Shown here: piece by piece, positions 11,349 to 23,708 of the stretch
Layout of the letters: each line of letters starts with the position of its first letter
Numbering within the stretch: position 1 is the stretch's first letter
Assembly (NCBI RefSeq): GCF_945859705.1
Contig: NC_079134.1
Span: 31,811,136 to 31,875,135 of the forward strand
DNA: 64,000 nucleotides
Direction of reading: 5' to 3'
DNA from: Episyrphus balteatus
Lineage: Eukaryota > Arthropoda > Insecta > Diptera > Syrphidae
Notes under the pieces: model-generated
What the model was told of the DNA's origin: nothing
Databases searched by the model: none
What the model saw: only the letters and a program-made list of their open reading frames with translations
Program-made: the position numbers and the translations under genes

Positions 11349-12784
11349 GAATGGGAATCAAGTTGAGGATGAGTGTTGGTTGTATCGCTTACCTGTTGTT
11401 GGGCAATATTCCTGTTTCCACAGTGCTGGCAAGCACTTCTTCTTGGTGGCAATCTGCACTGCCGCTGGAGATGTCCTGTCTTGTTACAGTTCCAGCATCG
11501 AGCAGCTCCGTCTCGCTGGTTTCTTTGGAATGCGAGTTTTTGACAAGAGCATTCCTCCACTGTAACTTCTCTTACCCGATGAACGCCTTGAGAAGCCTGT
11601 TCTGCTGCTTCCATAGTGAGTGCAAACGCTAATGCTTCAGGAAGGGAACGTTTTCCAGCTGTTCGAATTGCTCGCTGAAGATTTATATCAGATACAGCAC
11701 GTACAAAGGCTTCTGTCGCAAACTGATTGATAATGTCGTCTCCTGCTGTCGGATATGCCAGATGAGCTAACCTTTCAATATCTGCTTGGAGTTGTTGCAG
11801 AGTTTCTCCTCTTTTCTGGACTCTTGTATTGAGTTGGACGCGGAAGACTTCCTGCATATGGCCATCTCCAAAGCGTTTTTCAATGACCTGGACAAGAGCG
11901 TTAAAGTTACCATTCTTTTCTGGTGGTAAAGTTTGTAACAACTCAGCAGCAGGACCTCTAAGAGCAAGAGTCAGCGCTATACATTTGTCTTCGTCATCCC
12001 AGCCATTTGTTGTGGCAGCTGCCTCAAACTGTTTCTTGTAGATCGACCAAGAACTTTGTCCATCAAAGGTTGGTGGATGCATTTCCTTCTTCTTTGAATA
12101 CTCACCAGAACTTTCTCGGGCCTTAATTTTTCGAACCTTGTCCAACTCTTTAGTAATGTCTTGGAATTTCTCTTCGAACTTTGTGTGCATTGCCAACAGC
12201 TTTTCTTTGTTTTCTTCAACACGCTCGTCAAGAGCAGTGAACTTCTTCTCGAAATCACCAAGCTTTCCCTCTAAAAGATTTTTCTGTTCTTCTAGAAGAT
12301 TCTTTTGCTCATCGCGATGTTCTTCTAGATGTTTCTCCATTTTTTCGAGAAGATTCTGTTGTTCACTCTTTTGCTCGGTACGTTGTTTCTCAATTTTTTC
12401 GAGAAGATTCTGTTGTTCACTCTTTTGCTCTGTTCGTTGTTGTTCCATTTGTTCTCTTTGTTCATTGCGTTGTGTCTCAATTTGTTCAAGAAGATTTTTC
12501 TGTTCATCCTTTTGTTCTTTACGTTGCTGTTCCATTTGATCTTTCTGTTCTTCAAATTTTGCAAGGAGAACAGCCATCATGGATGACATATCGGAACTAG
12601 TACTTACTCGTTCTTCTACCATTTCAACTTCGAATTGAAATGTATCCAAATCTTCGTTTTTCTGGGTTAAATAATCCTGCAGGCGAATAATGAGGTCATT
12701 TTTCGATCCAGCAGTAGGAAGACCTCGTTTAGTTAATTCCGCCTTCAGCTCAGTCAAACTTAACTGATTCAATGTCTTACCCAT
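11336..12784 (-). CDS. gag: Gypsy Gag polyprotein
   Basis: 482 aa, ATG at 12784, stop TAA at 11338-11336. Residues 7-40 (LSLTELKAELTKRGLPTAGS and after) resemble a SAP nucleic-acid-binding motif, unusual for a Gag. Residues 65-220 are a long E/Q/K-rich coiled coil that includes an 18-residue unit repeated in tandem (54 bp period, about 12347-12454). Residues 240-400 look like a retrotransposon capsid domain. One CCHC zinc knuckle (C430, C433, H438, C443) is followed by an incomplete second CxxC. Gag would form the particle and package RNA. Its last codons overlap pol in the -1 frame. Confidence 0.93.
   Translation of the reverse strand: MGKTLNQLSLTELKAELTKRGLPTAGSKNDLIIRLQDYLTQKNEDLDTFQFEVEMVEERVSTSSDMSSMMAVLLAKFEEQKDQMEQQRKEQKDEQKNLLEQIETQRNEQREQMEQQRTEQKSEQQNLLEKIEKQRTEQKSEQQNLLEKMEKHLEEHRDEQKNLLEEQKNLLEGKLGDFEKKFTALDERVEENKEKLLAMHTKFEEKFQDITKELDKVRKIKARESSGEYSKKKEMHPPTFDGQSSWSIYKKQFEAAATTNGWDDEDKCIALTLALRGPAAELLQTLPPEKNGNFNALVQVIEKRFGDGHMQEVFRVQLNTRVQKRGETLQQLQADIERLAHLAYPTAGDDIINQFATEAFVRAVSDINLQRAIRTAGKRSLPEALAFALTMEAAEQASQGVHRVREVTVEECSCQKLAFQRNQRDGAARCWNCNKTGHLQRQCRLPPRRSACQHCGNRNIAQQQVSDTTNTHPQLDSHSGNE
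11342..11348 (-). other. -1 ribosomal frameshift heptamer G GGA AAC
   Basis: In the gag frame the minus strand reads G GGA AAC GAG TAA, a perfect X XXY YYZ slippery heptamer two codons before the gag stop. A shift of -1 enters the pol frame, which is open from here through the protease. The two frames differ by exactly -1. The downstream stimulatory structure was not worked out. Confidence 0.8.
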
Positions 12785-12916
12785 TTTAACTTTTTAAAAC
12801 GCGAGCACTTTTACTTATTTCAAAATGTTTTACACTTTGTTTATTGTTAAAACACACGCGCACTTTTTATTTTATTCGCGAAATTATCTGATTCGCACAA
12901 ATAAATAAGTTTTATT

Positions 12917-12933
12917 CCACTTTTCTGACACCA
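12917..12933 (-). other. Primer binding site
   Basis: Minus-strand TGGTGTCAGAAAAGTGG begins one base after the 5' LTR. TGG pairs with a tRNA 3' CCA. The following TGTCAGAA suggests a leucine-type acceptor end, but the tRNA identity is an inference. Confidence 0.7.
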
Positions 12934-12934
12934 A

Positions 12935-13440
12935 TGTAATGTTTTATTCCGGGTTCACAATAAAACTTATTTCGTTTATTTTAACTTCCACTTATCTTTC
13001 CGTTCAAATAAGAACACACTTTATTTCAAATCAATTTACTTTTATTATTCGCTCAAACAAACACACTTTTCAATCACTTTATTTACTACTAACAATTTCC
13101 AACACTTTATTTCACTTTGTACTGTACTCTTTCACATTCAAGATTAAACTGTATCCGGTCGGTGTCCACGCTGCCCTTTTATACCTGAAATTCGGAATTC
13201 GAGAATGTCTTCGAAGGTTCTCGTCTTTGCTTCTCGAAGCTTCCTTTCCAAGAGGGGGCGCTTCATACTTCCAGTCCAGTGGGATATTTTGGGATATTCA
13301 GCAGTCGAGGGAATTTCTTTGGATGCGTTCAGAGGGTAGTTTCTTAATTACTAAAGGTCCGTTCACATTTCTACCTTTACTGTAGCAGGTAGTGTGTTCA
13401 GACTTTTATCTTAAAAGTAGTTCGGTAATTCATCGTTACA
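12935..13440 (-). repeat. 5' LTR of Gypsy element
   Basis: Apparently identical to 7226-7731. It drives the element's transcription on the minus strand. The gag leader between this LTR and the gag ATG is 150 bp. Confidence 0.95.
13149..13243 (-). promoter_or_regulatory. LTR promoter with TATA box, initiator and HSE-like repeats
   Basis: On the minus strand TATAAAAG lies at 13183-13176. ACAGTTT follows, with the presumed +1 A near 13150, about 33 bp from the TATA start; this fits an arthropod initiator. Upstream, 13198-13243 holds heat-shock-element pentamers: TTC-GA-GAA (13198-13205), GAA-GG-TTC (13213-13220) and a perfect three-unit TTC-TC-GAA-GC-TTC (13231-13243). The same array occurs in the 3' LTR at 7489-7534. 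Heat inducibility is an inference. Confidence 0.6.
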
Positions 13441-13640
13441 ATATAATGAGAAAATAATATAAAAGGTATTTATTTTTTAGCTTTTTCTTGTAAATTATGA
13501 TTGTTTGAAAAAAGTAAACGCTTCAGTTGACTCATTTTAAACAAAAGCACACAACCTGTTTTCTGTCGACGTTATCACGTTAAATCATCGTTCGTAAACC
13601 GGCTTTACAAACAACCTCTTTTTCTATGGTAAATGAATTG
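13441..13640 (+). repeat. Dispersed repeat R2, copy I, right part
   Basis: It continues the R2 match after the Gypsy insertion. TTAGCTTTTTCTTGTAAATT at about 13478, then ATGATTGT, and later GCACACAACCTGTTTTC, correspond in inverse to about 59171-59290. Similarity fades by about 13640. Confidence 0.65.
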
Positions 13641-16600
13641 TCCTTACAAAATGTTATCAGCCTATCACTTTTTTTCAAAGAGCAATTGGTAATATTCTGA
13701 TTCTTGCTATTAAAGTAAAAGACTATTCATAAAGAGTTCAATAACATTTTGGTGTTAATTTTATTCGATCGGGCGTTAAAAAATACCTCGAAATCATGTA
13801 TCATATTAATAAAATTGTTTTATTACTTATACTATGATATGCAATAAAGCAAGTGCAACACAAAAAACTCTTGTATCTACCCTTCCAAATGGAATACAAG
13901 GTGGCCCAACATCTCAAAATAACTTTTATATTGAGTACTACCAATGATGTAAATTTCATGCTTTTATCACAAAGTGCACGATTTTGTTGCTAAGCCGCCC
14001 CACTATAATAACTACAAAAAAAAACTAAAAAACACGTTCAAATTTTCCCCTAAAATCCTGAAAGTAATAACAAAATTTTAACATTTCCTGCTACTCAAAT
14101 TTCTTCAACATCATTAACCACCTAATGAGGATGAAAAGGGCTCTCATTTTGTATGTTTCCGGAAAATGTATTTTCCATTTCCATAAACTCCCATGGCCAC
14201 ATCTGTGCGTTCTACGAATTGTTTTCCATTTTGTATTATTCTATTATTTTTTTTTTATTTCAATCCAATAGAAAAATTTTTTGACTGAAATGAACTTTAA
14301 CCTGCCTTGAAAAATCCTTAAAAGACTTTTCATTCCACACACTTCTTTCGCTAGCTAGCTTATATATTCCGCACGCTCCTTCATATTTGCAAACATCATT
14401 GTAAATCAATTTTGACAGATGACATATCGAAAAGAAGGGAATCAACAATGAGAAATTCCTAATGACAGCCCAACACACAAGAAGTATTGATCAATCAATG
14501 TCACCTGTCTAAAGCAAATCTATAAACAATATGATGCCATAATTTGTCCTGCACAAACACACTCGGCATATACACTCTCACATTCAGACACAATATTCTC
14601 GTCTCATTGCCTCAGGCGTGGGGGGGGGGGGGGGGGGGATTGTGTTAGATTCCCAAACCCCTTGACGAAAAATCATGTGTGGTGTCTATTTTTTGAGATA
14701 TTTATCTTGTATTTGCTATTTTTTGTTTTATTTCTAGCGGAAAGTAAAATGAAAAAAAAAAAACAAAATGGTGGTTGGGATATGATTGAAATCAAATTTC
14801 AAACTGAAAAAGGGTTTTCATCATTTTTAACGCCTATCCTACCGCCACATCACTGAGCTGCATGACTGATGGCCAATATATTGGTGGAAGCTTGTTCTAA
14901 TCTTCTTCGGAAGCAAGCGTTTATAAAGCTGCTGGGGATATATATATGGATTTTGTGTAAAATCTGTTGCGTTTATTGTTCACACACAGGAAATATGCTA
15001 TTGTGCGAGAGAGCCAGAACGGAGCGTAACCATTGGAAAATTTGATAGACGACAGCAGGGTGCAAATTGCGCTGTCACTTTCATATGGGGCTGGGATGCC
15101 AGTAAGATTGGCGTGTGCAAGAATTTCTAAAGGCACCTGTGGCTCTGGCTCTTAACACAAGAGTGTGTAGCATCAAAATGAAAAATTATTAAAAGAACCT
15201 GCAAAAATATTTTTCCGTTTTAGACATCATACCAGACCATACTTTTGATTGGAACCTTATGATGTAGTTCCATGGAAAGGTTTAGTAACTATGAGAATCT
15301 AAAATTGTATCTTTAACCAAAAAAAAAATGCAGAATTTCATTAAATATACTGGTTGGAACAGTATAATAAGTTACCTCATGTACCAGGTACATGAGCCTC
15401 AAAAGCTTAGGTTGAGTCCATACCTTTTCTGCATCCATGTATATATACTAGGTAAAATGTATGCATGATGAAAAAACCTCGCACTATGGCAAGTCTTTTA
15501 ACTTGCAATGTAATACCATTTGGCCTTCAAGGTAAGAAAAAAGTTTCAAAGACTTTTTTTGAGGTTTCAAGGAACTACTCCAACTTAGAGGTTTTTACAT
15601 AATTTATTGGCACACAATTAATTTTTGCTGGCTTTTTTGAACTCAATAATTATATGCTTCTAGAGATGAAAGGCAATAAGGACTTTTGTCACATTTTCGA
15701 CCTAGACATAATGCTTCGAGTATAAAGGATGATCAAGTGGTCCTACGGATTTTCTAGGGATTTTCAAAGATTTTGCACTCGTGACCCAACAAACTAACAT
15801 GAAGACCCTTTACATGACACTAACCCCATGACCAGTAACACAGAACTTGAATATCCCACAACCAGACTTTACTAAGGACTTCAAGTGCCTCTTTTAATCT
15901 GACGTTCCCGGAGTATGAGTGACGTTATAGATTTATTTTCAACTTCGGCTTCGAATTTAGAATATTTAAATCAATTAGAAAAGTATGTTTTTGTTCAACG
16001 AAATTAAATTTTTAGTTTTATTGAACATTTTAATTTTATATTAGATCACATTTTTTAATCATTACATTAACATTAGTAGAGTAACTAAAGCAAATTATTA
16101 GGGAACCCGGCCGAACCGCTCTGATTTTGACGATTTTTTTTTTCAAACGTAGGTAATTAAAAATACTTTAAAGTCTATAGATTAAAAATTGCCGGTGTTG
16201 CCGTATGGTTTTTTAAAATTAAAATTAATTTTTTTTTTAACAAAACCATTTTTTTTGCTTAAATTTCATAAAACAAATGATAGAAAAAGATTCTCTAGGT
16301 AATTTAAGGAAAATATATAAAAGGTAGTAAGGGACAATCTTCCATCGTTTAAGCGATAAATGCAATTTTCTAACATTCGGACCTCAAACACAAAAACAAT
16401 ATTTTGAAAACAACGGCAACACCTACAATATTTTAAAATACATTTTTAAAAAGTCAGAAGCTCATTCTTATCTCTTAAATTTAAATCCACTAAATTTAAT
16501 CAAGACTTTTTGAAAAAATGGTCCTCAAACTCAGAATTAAAAAAAAAAATGTTATTAGAAAAATTTAAAATGACTTTTTTCCAAACTTTTTCTAATAAAA

Positions 16601-17637
16601 TATGAATTTATTTTAAAAAAAATTTTTGGCCATAAATATTATCAGTTGAATTTCGAAGCAAAAAAGGTAAAATATATCACACTTTTGAAAAAAAAATGAA
16701 AAATTACTTCAATTTCAATGGTTTTTTTTTTTTATTAAAACTGAATTTTTGCATTGAAATAATTAATTTTTTCAAAGACTGTGGTAAATAGGAACTTTAA
16801 ATTTTTGCTATTTAACTCTGAACAGTAAGGGTTATTAAATGAACAAAAAATAATTTTATGTTTAGATGTTGAACTTTAAAAAAAAAAAAATAAGTTACAT
16901 TTTTTTTCAAAACTTTTATTAAAAAAAGTTCTTCGAACATGAAATACAATTTTTTGATTCTTCCTACCCACCGTGTAAATACGTTTGGAATAGAAAATCA
17001 AACTTGTTTTAATTTTTTTGATTTTCAAATTTTCAAAAATGGGGACAGAGGACAGAGAGGTAATTTCAACAATTTTATACTTTGTACTTGGGTTAAAAAA
17101 TTCCCAACAACATAGGTATTCTTAATTTAAGAAAGCAAAGTTTTAAAAGCAAATATTTATATTCTCATTTTAAGAATAAAATGTTGAACCAACAACTTAT
17201 TTCTTTTAAAAACAAAAGTATCAACACCAAAATTATTGTAATTGCAAGAGTAATTGAAGTCTTAACGTTATTCAAGAATGAATTGTTGAGCATAAAATTT
17301 TTTTTTTTCTCTGAAAAAAAAAACTCTTACAAGTTTACTAAAATGGTTTTTTTTTTAGTTCAAATATATATCTATTTCTTTGTTTTTATTAGCGATTTGT
17401 ATTTGGCTTAAAAGATTTATGTTCAACTTGGAACAATTTTTGGTATTTTTTTTTTTTTTTTTCAAATGTTAAAACATCGGAATGTATTTTGAAAGTGAGT
17501 TTTTGACACTATTACTGTGAAACACTAACACACAGCCTCAATTTTCTGGAGCAATTAAACACTTTTTAAAAGTTGAAAAAAATATAAAAACTTAAAAAAA
17601 CCGAAAAAAGGGGACCTAGAATATTTTTGTCCGCAGT
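13641..17637. other. Unassigned AT-rich DNA
   Basis: No gene is recognised. The part from about 16080 to 17460 is extremely AT-rich with many homopolymers. The patch at 14900-15150 is more balanced in composition but has no signals I can interpret. A perfect palindrome CTCATGTACCAGGTACATGAG-like (10-bp arms) sits at 15374-15394. Confidence 0.4.
14620..14638 (+). repeat. G19 homopolymer
   Basis: Nineteen consecutive G residues in an otherwise AT-rich context. The tract can form a G-quadruplex and is prone to length change and sequencing error. Confidence 0.9.
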
Positions 17638-17904
17638 ACTGTTTACAGGGGCGTACACACCATTGGGGCAAGTGGGGCGGTGCCCCGGGGCCCCCAACAC
17701 GCCAGGGCCCCGTAAGGAGACAATGCAGAGAAGCCAACTGGTTATAAAAGTATCGAAGCAAAAAGATAAGATATTTGACATGAAATACTTCGGACACAAG
17801 AGAAACAAAAAAATTACATATTATCTTGGGGCCCCAAAAATTATTACTTGCATATTCTTCGCGACCAACAAATGATAGGTACATCAGGGGCCCCAAAAAA
17901 AATA

Positions 17905-18979
<1,075 letters not shown>

Positions 18980-19140
18980 TAAGTGGGCGTATACATACTT
19001 TTTTATTTGTTCTTATTTTCTATATCAAAGGGGCCCCATAATTTAGTCTTGTCCCGGGACCCCACAACTCAACGTACGCCCCTGACTGTTTATGTGTGTG
19101 TATTCATCTGTTCCATCATAAAGTCTAAGCTTCATATAAA

Positions 19141-19262
19141 TCATCAGTTGTATGCATAGAACAAGTCCGAAAATGACCATTTGATAAAAATGGCAATGAC
19201 ACAATCTTCTGAGTCGAAAAAAATGGTAATTTTCGGACTTGTTCTGTTCTTACAACTGATGA
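19141..19262. ncRNA. Hairpin, miRNA-precursor-like or tiny foldback
   Basis: Arms of about 42 nt (19141-19182 and 19221-19262) pair with about six mismatches around a loop of roughly 38 nt. Both arms share TCATCAGTTGTA, then GAACAAGTCCGAAAAT and ACCATTT in inverted orientation. Size and pairing fit a pre-miRNA, but a small foldback transposon remnant is as likely. No expression evidence is available. Confidence 0.35.
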
Positions 19263-20780
19263 TTCATAAACTCCTTATAAGTTAAATAAGTTAGCGTTGG
19301 CATCGTCTTTCTTGTCCGCTTGTTGAAGGTAATTTGAAGTCACATTAAAATAAATAAAGCACCCAATCTAGAGGCAAAACTTTTTCACTATTTTTTTTTT
19401 TAAGTGTATTACAATTAATCAGTAAACCTTATCGAGAGATAATAGCCCCAAAATAATTTGATCCATATAAAAATAGAGTTAAAAAACATAGCCCCGACTA
19501 CTCTTAAATCAAGCTCTAAAAAGTATGGAATTAGAAAACATTCTCATCTGAATATTATTGTGATGTTAGTTCGATTATTTAGTTTCTGAACTTTTTTTTT
19601 TGTTATCTGCTTCGAAAATATCTTATATTTTTATTATTGTTATATTCACTCTTTAATTAAATGAATATGTTACCCATGCAGAGAAATTTATGCTAGATAT
19701 TTTAGTTTAAAAAAAAAAGAATACATTACTACTTCTTAACTTTGATGCTTTTGTGTTATTGAAAAGAAAACTGTTTATCTGTCAATTTTCTCTGATTGAT
19801 ATCTCGTAGTAATTTGAAGACTTTTGAACTTCCCATTTGATCCATTCCCAACAGTCTTTCATATTCATTACTTAGTTCTATCAAAATCTATTCAAAGATT
19901 TGCCTTCCAGTGATAACTTTATCATTCAATCATCACAGACATGGTCAAATTGAAAATCTTATTTTTGTCCAAAAATAGAGTCTTTCATCTTGTCATCTCA
20001 TCCATCATTAAAATTGATTTTTATTTGGGGTATTTCGTTGGAAATTCTTATACAAAATAAGAAGTCTAATCTAAAATTATTCTAAACGAAAATTATAATC
20101 CCCAGAAACCCTTGTACAAAAATGTTATTATCAAAATGTCCTTTCTATCTCTCTCTCTCTCTCTCTCTTTATTTCTGTATATCTTTGCTTTTTTCGGTCC
20201 TCTTCAAAAAATGATGTTAACGCTGCTAAATTTGAATTTCCACCTCATCTGTTATATAGTTTACGCTCGATCCTTGTTAAACTCTGGAAGATAAAATCTT
20301 CTGTTATATCTCGAAGGACGATGCCTATATTATCATCATTCTCATCATCATTATCATCATCGTCTTCATAATCATTCAGTATTCTTCTTTTTTTTTTTGT
20401 TATTGTCCGTTTTTCACTTTTCTTATGCAAGATACCCATCAGAATCAGTAAAGTAGACCCAGCATCCTGGTAAACTGAAAACTGCTTGCATATTCATAAG
20501 GGTTGAGTGAAATTTTCTGTCGCTTAGTCGTTGAGTTTTTGTATAATAATTGATGTCATCTCCCATGGAACACCATAAATACCACTCAACAATTTGCATT
20601 TCCAAACCATCAACCCATTTTTTTTTCGAAGTTAAAAAAAAAAAAATTATTCAATGATGACCATTCATTGTGGGATGTCCTGGAAAGGAATAATGATTTG
20701 GTTTTTTTTTTCGTTTTTCAGTTTGATCCTGATAGGAAATGATGGGTGCATAAGAATAACTTTCAAACCAATTGGCAACT
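19263..20780. other. Unassigned DNA with (CT)n tract
   Basis: AT-rich, with a (CT)n microsatellite at 20149-20168 and a CATCATT-rich stretch near 20332-20372. Short frames here match nothing recognisable. Confidence 0.4.
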
Positions 20781-21746
20781 GATATGATGACAACAGACAG
20801 AATAAACTCTGGCTATTGGTAAAGAGTGACTTGTGAATAGAGTTTTTAAGTACTTTAAGTGATGTACTCTATAATAAATGTAATATCAATACCTAGCTTA
20901 ATATATTTGCGATTGAAACAATAGTGTGAAATTAGAAGTCTTAAGAACCAGTTCACAACATTTTAAGGAAAAAGGTATACTTTTTGACAGTACTTAATAA
21001 ATATATATCAGTACAGTGTTATTGTACTTTAAAAAAACAAATTTCAGTAATATTAAACGAGTTTGAAATATATTATAGTGCGTTTAGCTATTTAACTTTA
21101 CATGAGGATTTACAAAACCAAGTTGGTTAGTGTACCTAAGAAGAATGTGGGTACTCAATAGTCAGTACATTGAATTTAATTTACTGGCGCCACGCGATTT
21201 CTCTAAGATCCTAATTATCACGTGTCACATTGATAGTTTAGATCTTTTGATATGATGACAACACAGACAGTATAAACTCTAGCTATCTGTAATGAGTGAC
21301 TTGTGAACAGAGCTTTTAAGTACTTTAAGTGATGTAGTTTATAATATAATATCAGTACCTAATCTAGCTTAATTATTTGTGATTGACAATAATGCGAAAT
21401 TGGAAGCATGCAGTTGCAGTAGACAAATAAACTACGCTGTCTTAAGAACCCGTTACAAATATTTTAAAGGAAAAGGGCCGTTAGTACTTTTTGAAAGTTC
21501 TTAATAGATTTCTATCAGTACCATGTTATTGTACTTGAAAAAAAAAATTAGTAGTACCTATTAAAGGAGTTTGAAATATATTTTCGTGCTTGTAACTATT
21601 TAATTTAACATCATTTACAAATCCAAGCTGGTTTGTGAACCCAAGAAAAATGTACTCAATAAGTGTACCAATTTAATTTATAGACGCAACACGTTAAATC
21701 TTTGATCCTTACTATCCGATGTCGAATTGATAGTTTTAATCTTTTT
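20781..21746 (+). repeat. Diverged tandem duplication, about 470-bp unit
   Basis: GATATGATGACAACA...GACAG occurs at 20781 and again at 21249. The order of landmarks (TTTTAAGTACTTTAAGTGAT, then TTATTGTACTT, GAGTTTGAAATATATT, TTGATAGTTT) is the same in both units. Unit 1 is 20781-21248 and unit 2 is about 21249-21746. The copies differ by many substitutions and small indels, so the duplication is old. Confidence 0.75.
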
Positions 21747-22275
21747 GTGAAGGAAAAAATTACTATTCTAATTTAAGATAAATACTTTCCAGACGACTAA
21801 AAAAAAAACAAAAATAAGTTTCTTAAGACAAAAGAGTGCTTTTTACTTTATGTTGCTTATTGCTTAATATCTCTTTTGAACTAAAAGGTCTGTCTTAGTA
21901 TCGTTTTTGATGATATTCAAGCTAACATGAAACTGTGTTTTGTCACATTTCCGGGAGCGTTTATTCAGACACCTTTTGTGTTTCAAAAGATATTCGATGG
22001 TAATGAGTTTATTTTTCACTTTACACCATGCAGTTACCTATCTACCTATACCCTTCGTTTTATACTCTACCCTAACGAAAAGCATAAATGTATAGTTAAG
22101 TTGAAAAATTTGCATTTTGATTTCTTTTTAAATTCTATTTATAAATTTATTTTACTAGATAAAATAAATTGCACGACTGGGGTCGCACGTACTTCCTCTT
22201 ATGCTTAAAGTAACTATAATGTTAAAGCTTTTTATTCAAGAAATTTAAAATTTGATATTTTGAAGAAATTTCATA

Positions 22276-23125
22276 GGGTAAAAGCGGGTGATATGGCGTA
22301 GCGGGGGAGATGGCGCACCTTAAATATCTTGAGCATTTATTGCTCTAAAAATGTATGAAAAATATTTTTAGCTTTCTTTAAATATTTTAAATCGAAGTAG
22401 CCAGTATTCGTTTCTTTGTCTGTGATACAAAAAATTAAAAAAAAATTCAAAGCAAATCATGTGATGATTTTTTTCGAATTTTTTTTTTCGCTCTTTTTTT
22501 TTTGTTCCGATATTTTGTAAGTCGTTGGGATCTTAGATGCCCTTGATAACCCAATACATACAAGAGAGTATAAGTTATGCATTGCATGTGAAATCTGAGC
22601 TCTATTTCTATCTGCTTTTTATAGGTGCTTACGAATAGGAATTATGCGAAAAAAGGTGAGATGGCGCAGTTTTTTGCGGGTGAAATGGCGCATTCCGTAC
22701 TAGAATTTTGTACTCGAGTATAGTGTTAGCATGTGCCATATCACCCTCAAACTATTTTTTTAAAGTAATTCCACCAAGTTCAAATTTTATAAAAAAGACG
22801 ACTAGTTGCAATCTATTATATGGCATGCATTGGTGTTTGACTCCTTCACATCGTTCAACCATTTGTGCAATGAATTTGGCAATAGAAACCTAAAACAAAC
22901 TCATGCGCCATCTCACCCACCCTATAGGGGGAGATGATTTTTTTTAAACTTTTTTTCTATATTAATTTAAAAATATAAATTTAATATATTAAAAATCTGT
23001 AAAACAAACAATACTTTGGATATTGAATATAGAACATTTTTGCATTGTTAGAATTATGAAATGTGGTTTACTTTGAAAAATATGCCAAAAACAAAAAAGG
23101 TATGCCATCTCACCCGCTTTTACCC
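22276..23125. mobile_element. TA-flanked MITE, GGGTAAAAGCGGG termini
   Basis: Inverted ends are GGGTAAAAGCGGGTGATATG and the complement of CATCTCACCCGCTTTTACCC, flanked by TA (22274-22275, 23126-23127). The interior repeats GAGATGGCGCA-type motifs in both orientations. R1 copy B supplies the uninterrupted site. It is mariner-like and non-coding. Confidence 0.8.
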
Positions 23126-23708
23126 TAAGTAGTATAAAAAAATTAAATCTGTTTTTTTTTTTTTCTTAAAAAAAAAAACAAATATGCCATTTTATTTCTC
23201 GTATAAAAAGGTATTTTTAGAAAAAAATTTTCGAAAATTGTAGGAGCCGTTTTTTAAAAAAATAATTGTTTATGTATAAACATTTTTTAACATTTTTCAA
23301 AAAAAAAGTTGGTATGCCATTTTGAAGAAATAATTAATTTACACATAAAAACTAAATTTCAAAATTTTTCATTGATCCGTTTTCAAAAAATTGATTTAAA
23401 AAAAAAAAATTTTGAAATATTTTTTAAAAATCCAAAAATGCGTTTTTTGAAAATTTTCTAAATTCTTAATATTATCTTTACTTACACACGTTTGTATCAA
23501 AATTTTCATTTAAATCGGGTTAATGTTGTACGAGAAATTCAGAAACGAAAAAAACCGTTCTATGACAGGTACCATTAATAACGGTACAAAAAATATTTTT
23601 TTTTATTTTAAAAGTTGGCTCTTATGTGTAGTACTACACACAAAAATTTAAATCAAAATCGTTAGAGCCGTTTTTGAAAAAAATTAACTTTTCTATTTCC
23701 GTTATATG

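Larger units (their letters stand above)
7226..13440 (-). mobile_element. Complete Ty3/Gypsy LTR retrotransposon
   Basis: A 6215-bp element read on the minus strand. It is bounded by two 506-bp LTRs that begin TGTAATG and end CGTTACA in plus orientation, and by the 4-bp duplication ATAT (7222-7225 and 13441-13444). The order in transcription is 5' LTR, primer binding site, gag, -1 frameshift, pol (PR-RT-RNaseH-IN), polypurine tract, 3' LTR. There is no env-like frame. The domain order with integrase last identifies Ty3/Gypsy; I do not assign the clade. Both frames are open throughout, and the LTRs appear identical, so the insertion is recent and could be mobile. It interrupts repeat R2. Confidence 0.95.

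Noticed and set aside
12138..12586. Serine/cysteine/phenylalanine-rich plus-strand frames
   Set aside because: These are antisense shadows of the repetitive gag coiled-coil region.
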